Positions 4,989 through 8,090 of a stretch of 8,090 nucleotides of DNA are shown one piece after another. A program made the position numbers and the translations under genes. Position 1 is the stretch's first letter. The number at the start of each line of letters is the position of its first letter. The notes beneath the pieces were generated by a model. That model did no database searches, was not told the origin of the DNA, and worked only from the letters and a program-made list of their open reading frames with translations. Origin of the DNA: an uncultured Collinsella sp. (GTDB lineage Bacteria > Actinomycetota > Coriobacteriia > Coriobacteriales > Coriobacteriaceae); contig CALINZ010000003.1 of assembly GCA_938045085.1 (NCBI GenBank), positions 1 through 8,090 of the forward strand. The letters run 5' to 3'.

Positions 4989-6332
4989 TTAGCGCAGCAG
5001 GCCGGCTACTTCGCCGGCTAGGGTGATGGTGCCGGCGGCTACGAAAGGCTCGTCTGCGACATCGAAGGCAGCGAGGGCCTCGGACACGCTCAGGTATACG
5101 CCCGCGAGTTTATCCGCGTCCACCATGGCCGCGAGCTCCTCTGCCGGCAGGGCGCGGTCGGAATCGGGCTGGGGCACGACCACGCGGGGGAAGGCCGGAA
5201 TCAGAACATCGACAATACCGGCCACATCCTTGTCGGCCAGCGCGGCGCACAGCAGCGTGGGACGGTTCTCCACGCACGGATCGATCTCGTCCAGCGCGCT
5301 CACAAAGTTCTCGCAGCTCTGAGGGTTATGGCAGGCATCGATCAGCTTGAGCGGATCAGTTCCCAGCACATCAAATCGGCCCGGCGTGGGGCAGCCCATA
5401 AGCGACGCATCAAGCTTGTCATGATCGAGCTCGCGACCCAGGTACCCCTCGCACAGCATAATCGCGCACGCGGCATTCTGCGGCTGATAGGCCGGCTTAA
5501 CCATACTCGACGTATAGATGGCACGCGGCGTGGTGCAGCTAAACTCAACCGTATCGCCCACGTGCTCCGGCACCTTGGTCGTGGCATGGTTCACCACGAG
5601 CGGCACGATGCCGCACGCGCGGCAGCGAGCATCCATTACGCGCTGAACGCTCGACTCGTGCGTACCCTCACCCAGCACAACCAGACGTCCGGGCTTGATG
5701 ACCGCAGCCTTCTCCCCCGCAATGGCCTCGAGCGTATCGCCCAAAATACGTGTGTGATCGAGCCCAATGCCCGTAATGGCGACGGCGACAGGATCGGTCG
5801 CACTCGTGGCGTCCCAGCGCCCGCCCATGCCGACCTCGAGCACGGCAACATCCACCGCGGCCTCGGCAAACACTACAAGTGCGGCAGCCGTCAGCAGGTC
5901 AAAGGGCGTGATGGAATAGGCACGCTCCCCCGCCGCCACACGACGGGCATTCACTCGACGCCCCGCCTCAACAGCGGCAGAAACGGCGCGGGCAAACGCC
6001 TCATCGCTCACCACGCGCCCATCAACCTCCATGCGCTCGGGATAGCGCACCAGCTGTGGCGACGTATACAGCGCGGTTTTGAGCCCCTCACCACGAAGAA
6101 TGGCAGCCGAAAAACGCGTAGTCGAAGTCTTGCCATTGGTACCAGCAACCTGAATGCAATCAAAGTACTCGTCCGGACGCCCCAACTCATCAAGCATATC
6201 GACAACCGTCTCAAGCAAAGGACCAGCATCCCCAGAAATCCGCCCCGTATCAGCAGCCAGCCCAACAGCCTCATCAAACGAAAACAACTCAAACGAGAAC
6301 GGCACAGAATACGACCCCGAACGCTTAGGCAT
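4989..6332 (-). CDS. folC: Bifunctional folylpolyglutamate synthase / dihydrofolate synthase
   Basis: This 447-residue cytoplasmic ligase joins glutamate to dihydropteroate or folate with ATP. The P-loop is GTNGKTS (64-70), followed by the substrate-loop segment TSPQLVRYPERM (90-101), LEVGMGGRWDATSA (165-178), the metal-site region GIGLDHTRILGDTLEAIAGEKAAVIK (about 188-213, in pieces) and, in the C-terminal Mur-ligase domain, IDACHNP (331-337; the family usually has DGAHNP). Length is normal. ATG 6332 is preferred over ATG 6353 because GAGGGG lies ten bases upstream of it, while 6353 directly follows a terminator U-tract. It lies downstream of valS on the same strand, a common order in Gram-positive bacteria, but a terminator separates them. 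Confidence 0.95.
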   Translation of the reverse strand: MPKRSGSYSVPFSFELFSFDEAVGLAADTGRISGDAGPLLETVVDMLDELGRPDEYFDCIQVAGTNGKTSTTRFSAAILRGEGLKTALYTSPQLVRYPERMEVDGRVVSDEAFARAVSAAVEAGRRVNARRVAAGERAYSITPFDLLTAAALVVFAEAAVDVAVLEVGMGGRWDATSATDPVAVAITGIGLDHTRILGDTLEAIAGEKAAVIKPGRLVVLGEGTHESSVQRVMDARCRACGIVPLVVNHATTKVPEHVGDTVEFSCTTPRAIYTSSMVKPAYQPQNAACAIMLCEGYLGRELDHDKLDASLMGCPTPGRFDVLGTDPLKLIDACHNPQSCENFVSALDEIDPCVENRPTLLCAALADKDVAGIVDVLIPAFPRVVVPQPDSDRALPAEELAAMVDADKLAGVYLSVSEALAAFDVADEPFVAAGTITLAGEVAGLLR

Positions 6333-6342
6333 AAACCAAAGT

Positions 6343-6348
6343 CCCCTC
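6343..6348 (-). promoter_or_regulatory. Ribosome binding site deciding the folC start
   Basis: GAGGGG on the - strand is ten bases before ATG 6332. The alternative ATG at 6351-6353 lies upstream of this site and has no purine-rich site of its own, so the shorter folC is favoured. Confidence 0.6.
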
Positions 6349-6353
6349 AACAT

Positions 6354-6385
6354 AAAAAGAGGCCCGTAAGCAACAACGAGCCCCT
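6354..6385 (-). terminator. Intrinsic terminator or attenuator just before folC
   Basis: On the - strand GGCTCGT (6382-6376) pairs with ACGGGCC (6367-6361) around an eight-base loop. The stem extends further by GAG/CTC-type pairs and is followed by TTTTT (6358-6354). This is a good intrinsic terminator for transcripts coming from valS. It ends about 20 bases before the folC start. Either folC depends on read-through, or a promoter lies within this same stretch. A small perfect hairpin (GGCCAC/GTGGCC, 6430-6447) lies further upstream. Confidence 0.7.
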
Positions 6386-6487
6386 CCCATACAAAATATC
6401 AGCCAAACACCGCTTTGCAGCAGAATCAAGGCCACAACCCAGTGGCCCTAACACGCCAGATAAAGACAGCAACGTAACCGCACTAGG

Positions 6488-6597
6488 AGCGGCCCGACGC
6501 TTTGCTCGATACAAGTTCCGCACGCAAAGGACAGCACTAAATGTGCTGTCCGTCTTGCGCAGGACTGTTCGCAGTAGCGAGCAAAGCGTCGGGACGC
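6488..6597. repeat. Long near-perfect palindrome in the valS-folC gap
   Basis: Outer arms CCCGACGCTTTGCTCG (6493-6508) and 6578-6593 are perfectly complementary over 16 bases, extended by three more pairs outside. The centre is a perfect nine-base stem, GGACAGCAC/GTGCTGTCC (6529-6537 and 6543-6551), with loop TAAAT. The middle is partly complementary with bulges, so nearly all of the 110 bases fold into one hairpin. It starts 16 bases after the valS stop. No T-run follows on either strand, so it is not a standard terminator; a stable 3' UTR structure, processed RNA or miniature mobile repeat are possible. Confidence 0.75.
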
Positions 6598-6612
6598 GCC
6601 CCCCAGTAAGAT

Positions 6613-8090
6613 CTACGAGAAGTCAGCAACCTGAGCAGTCAGCGCCGCCAGGATCTCCTTGAGCTCAGCTGCACGGTCCCTCTTCTTCTGGACCACCGTG
6701 GGCGCGGCCTTGGCCACAAAGGCCTCGTTGGCCAGTGTCTTCTCGCAGCCGGCGAGCTCCTTCTGAGCCGCGGCGATCTCCTTCTCCAGACGTGCCTTCT
6801 CGGCCGAAAGATCAACCTTGCCCTCGAGCACCACAAAGACCTCGACGCCGCTGTCGACGACGGCGATGCTCGCAGCCGGCTTCTCAACATCGGTACCCAT
6901 GACCAGCGAAGCGGTGTTGGCCAGCGGCTCAATGGTCGAGCGCAGGCTCTCGAGCTTCTCGATATCCTCGGCACCGGCGCGCACGACCACGTCGAGCTCG
7001 GCCTTGGGGCTCAAGCGATAGCGCGAACGGGTGGCGCGGGCGGCAGACACTACGGTGCGGCACAGCTCAAACGCGCGCTCGGCGTCCTCGTCAACATACT
7101 TAGCGTAGTCGGCGGGCTCGGGCCACTTGGCGATCATGAGCGCCTCGGCGCGGTCCACGTTGCCCTCGACGTCCAGGTCGAGCACACTCGCCGGCATGTT
7201 GTCCCAGATCTCCTCGGTGACAAACGGCATAAGCGGGTGCATCAGGCGAATGGAGGTGTCGAGCACAAAGATCAGGTTGCGCTGAGCCTGCAGACGGCCC
7301 TCACCCTTCAGACGGGCCTTAGTGACCTCGACGTACCAGTCGCAGACCTCGTTCCAGAAGAACTGCTGCACGCCGCGGGCCATATCGCCAAAGGTGTAGT
7401 TCTCAATACCCTCGGTGACCATCTTCACGGCCTTAGCCAGGCGGCTGAACATCCAGGCGTCGGCCGGCGTCTCCACGACGGGCTCGCCGGGCGTGTAGCC
7501 CTCCATGTTCATAAGCAGGAAGCGGCTGGCGTTCCAGATCTTGGTCACAAACGACTTGGCCTGGTCGGTGCGCGGGCTGTCGATAAGCTTCTTGGTCTTC
7601 TTGTCGATGTTCGCGTCGAACTTGACATCCTGGTTGTTGGTGCACAGCGTCAGCAGGTTGTAGCGCATGGCGTCGGCGCCGTACATGCCAATGAGGTCCA
7701 TGGGGTCAACGCCGTTGCCCTTGGACTTGGACATGCGGCTGCCGTCCTTGGCAAGGATCGTCGGGTAGATGACGACGTCCTTAAACGGCACCTCGTCCAG
7801 GAAGTACAGCGAGCTCATGACCATGCGGGCAACCCACAGCGCGATGATGTCGCGCGCGGTGACGAGCGCCGTCGTGGGGTGATGGCCCTCGAGCAGCTCC
7901 GGCTTTTGCGGCCAGCCCTGCGTGGCGAAGGTCCACAACTGCGAGCTGAACCAGGTGTCCAGCGTGTCGGGGTCCTGGGTCATGTTCGAGCTGCCGCACT
8001 TGGGGCAGGTGCAGGGGGCTTCCTTGGCCACGACGGTCTCGCCGCAGTCGTCGCAGTACCAGGCCGGGATCTGGTGGCCCCACCACAGCT
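6613..8090 (-). CDS. valS: Valyl-tRNA synthetase, 3' part
   Basis: The C-terminal 491 residues of a class Ia synthetase are visible; the frame is open to base 8090, so the N-terminal part with the HIGH motif is outside. The sequence opens with LWWGHQIPAWYCDDCGE, then a zinc-type set C12, C15, C28, C31, then DPDTLDTWFSSQLW (39-52), all typical of ValRS. The KMSKS signature appears as RMSKSKGNGVDP (118-129), which closes on ATP in the activation step. The anticodon-binding domain follows, and the last 60 or so residues (from VDLSAEKARLEKE) form the coiled-coil tRNA arm. It charges tRNA-Val in the cytoplasm. Any T-box leader would lie beyond the right edge. The GTG at 8029-8031 is an internal codon, not a start. 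Confidence 0.96.
   Translation of the reverse strand, partial: LWWGHQIPAWYCDDCGETVVAKEAPCTCPKCGSSNMTQDPDTLDTWFSSQLWTFATQGWPQKPELLEGHHPTTALVTARDIIALWVARMVMSSLYFLDEVPFKDVVIYPTILAKDGSRMSKSKGNGVDPMDLIGMYGADAMRYNLLTLCTNNQDVKFDANIDKKTKKLIDSPRTDQAKSFVTKIWNASRFLLMNMEGYTPGEPVVETPADAWMFSRLAKAVKMVTEGIENYTFGDMARGVQQFFWNEVCDWYVEVTKARLKGEGRLQAQRNLIFVLDTSIRLMHPLMPFVTEEIWDNMPASVLDLDVEGNVDRAEALMIAKWPEPADYAKYVDEDAERAFELCRTVVSAARATRSRYRLSPKAELDVVVRAGAEDIEKLESLRSTIEPLANTASLVMGTDVEKPAASIAVVDSGVEVFVVLEGKVDLSAEKARLEKEIAAAQKELAGCEKTLANEAFVAKAAPTVVQKKRDRAAELKEILAALTAQVADFS

Noticed and set aside
6386..6612. tRNA or T-box leader in the valS-folC gap
   Set aside because: No cloverleaf or T-box signature is visible, and a T-box for valS would lie upstream of valS, beyond the right edge.
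5328..6662. A 444-codon open frame on the + strand across folC and the gap
   Set aside because: It lies opposite folC with all its motifs, reads through the long hairpin and the terminator, and its translation is basic and featureless.

Overview
The window is GC-rich, densely coded bacterial DNA. Gene content, codon style and repeat-laden spacers fit a gut anaerobe of the Coriobacteriia, most likely Collinsella or a relative. That assignment rests on general familiarity and could not be tested by a search.

Left part (1-2994, + strand): the end of a three-gene redox operon. It holds a FAD-dependent, GlpA-like dehydrogenase with a C-terminal BFD-type [2Fe-2S] domain (5' end outside the window), a thioredoxin-reductase-like NAD(P)/FAD oxidoreductase, and a small Cys-rich DUF1667 protein. 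The trio probably oxidises glycerol 3-phosphate (or a related substrate) and passes electrons to a nicotinamide. The middle gene is broken: its frame is lost near 2036-2041 and resumes in another frame, so it is annotated as a pseudogene with two fragments.

Middle part (2995-4988): an M24 Xaa-Pro peptidase gene (3465-4553, +) sits between two unusually structured spacers of 470 and 435 bases. Each spacer carries the same series in the same order: a TTGCGGTG-type palindrome (P), a larger element with a 49-base conserved core between self-complementary arms, and a GGGACGGGGCT motif (C). The two core elements share 44 of 49 core bases, but their arms are unrelated in sequence and each pair is complementary to itself. 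The left copy also holds a near-consensus promoter (TTGACA, 17 bases, TTTAAT) pointing at the peptidase gene. A third P copy lies just before the end of folC.

Right part (4989-8090, - strand): folC (folylpolyglutamate/dihydrofolate synthase) lies downstream of the 3' part of valS (valyl-tRNA synthetase), whose 5' end is beyond the window. The 280-base gap between them holds a roughly 110-base near-perfect palindrome directly after valS and an intrinsic terminator whose U-tract ends about 20 bases before the folC start.

The protein-coding genes are ordinary. The material least explained by known features is the pair of composite repeat modules around the peptidase gene, the frame break in the redox operon, and the structured valS-folC gap.
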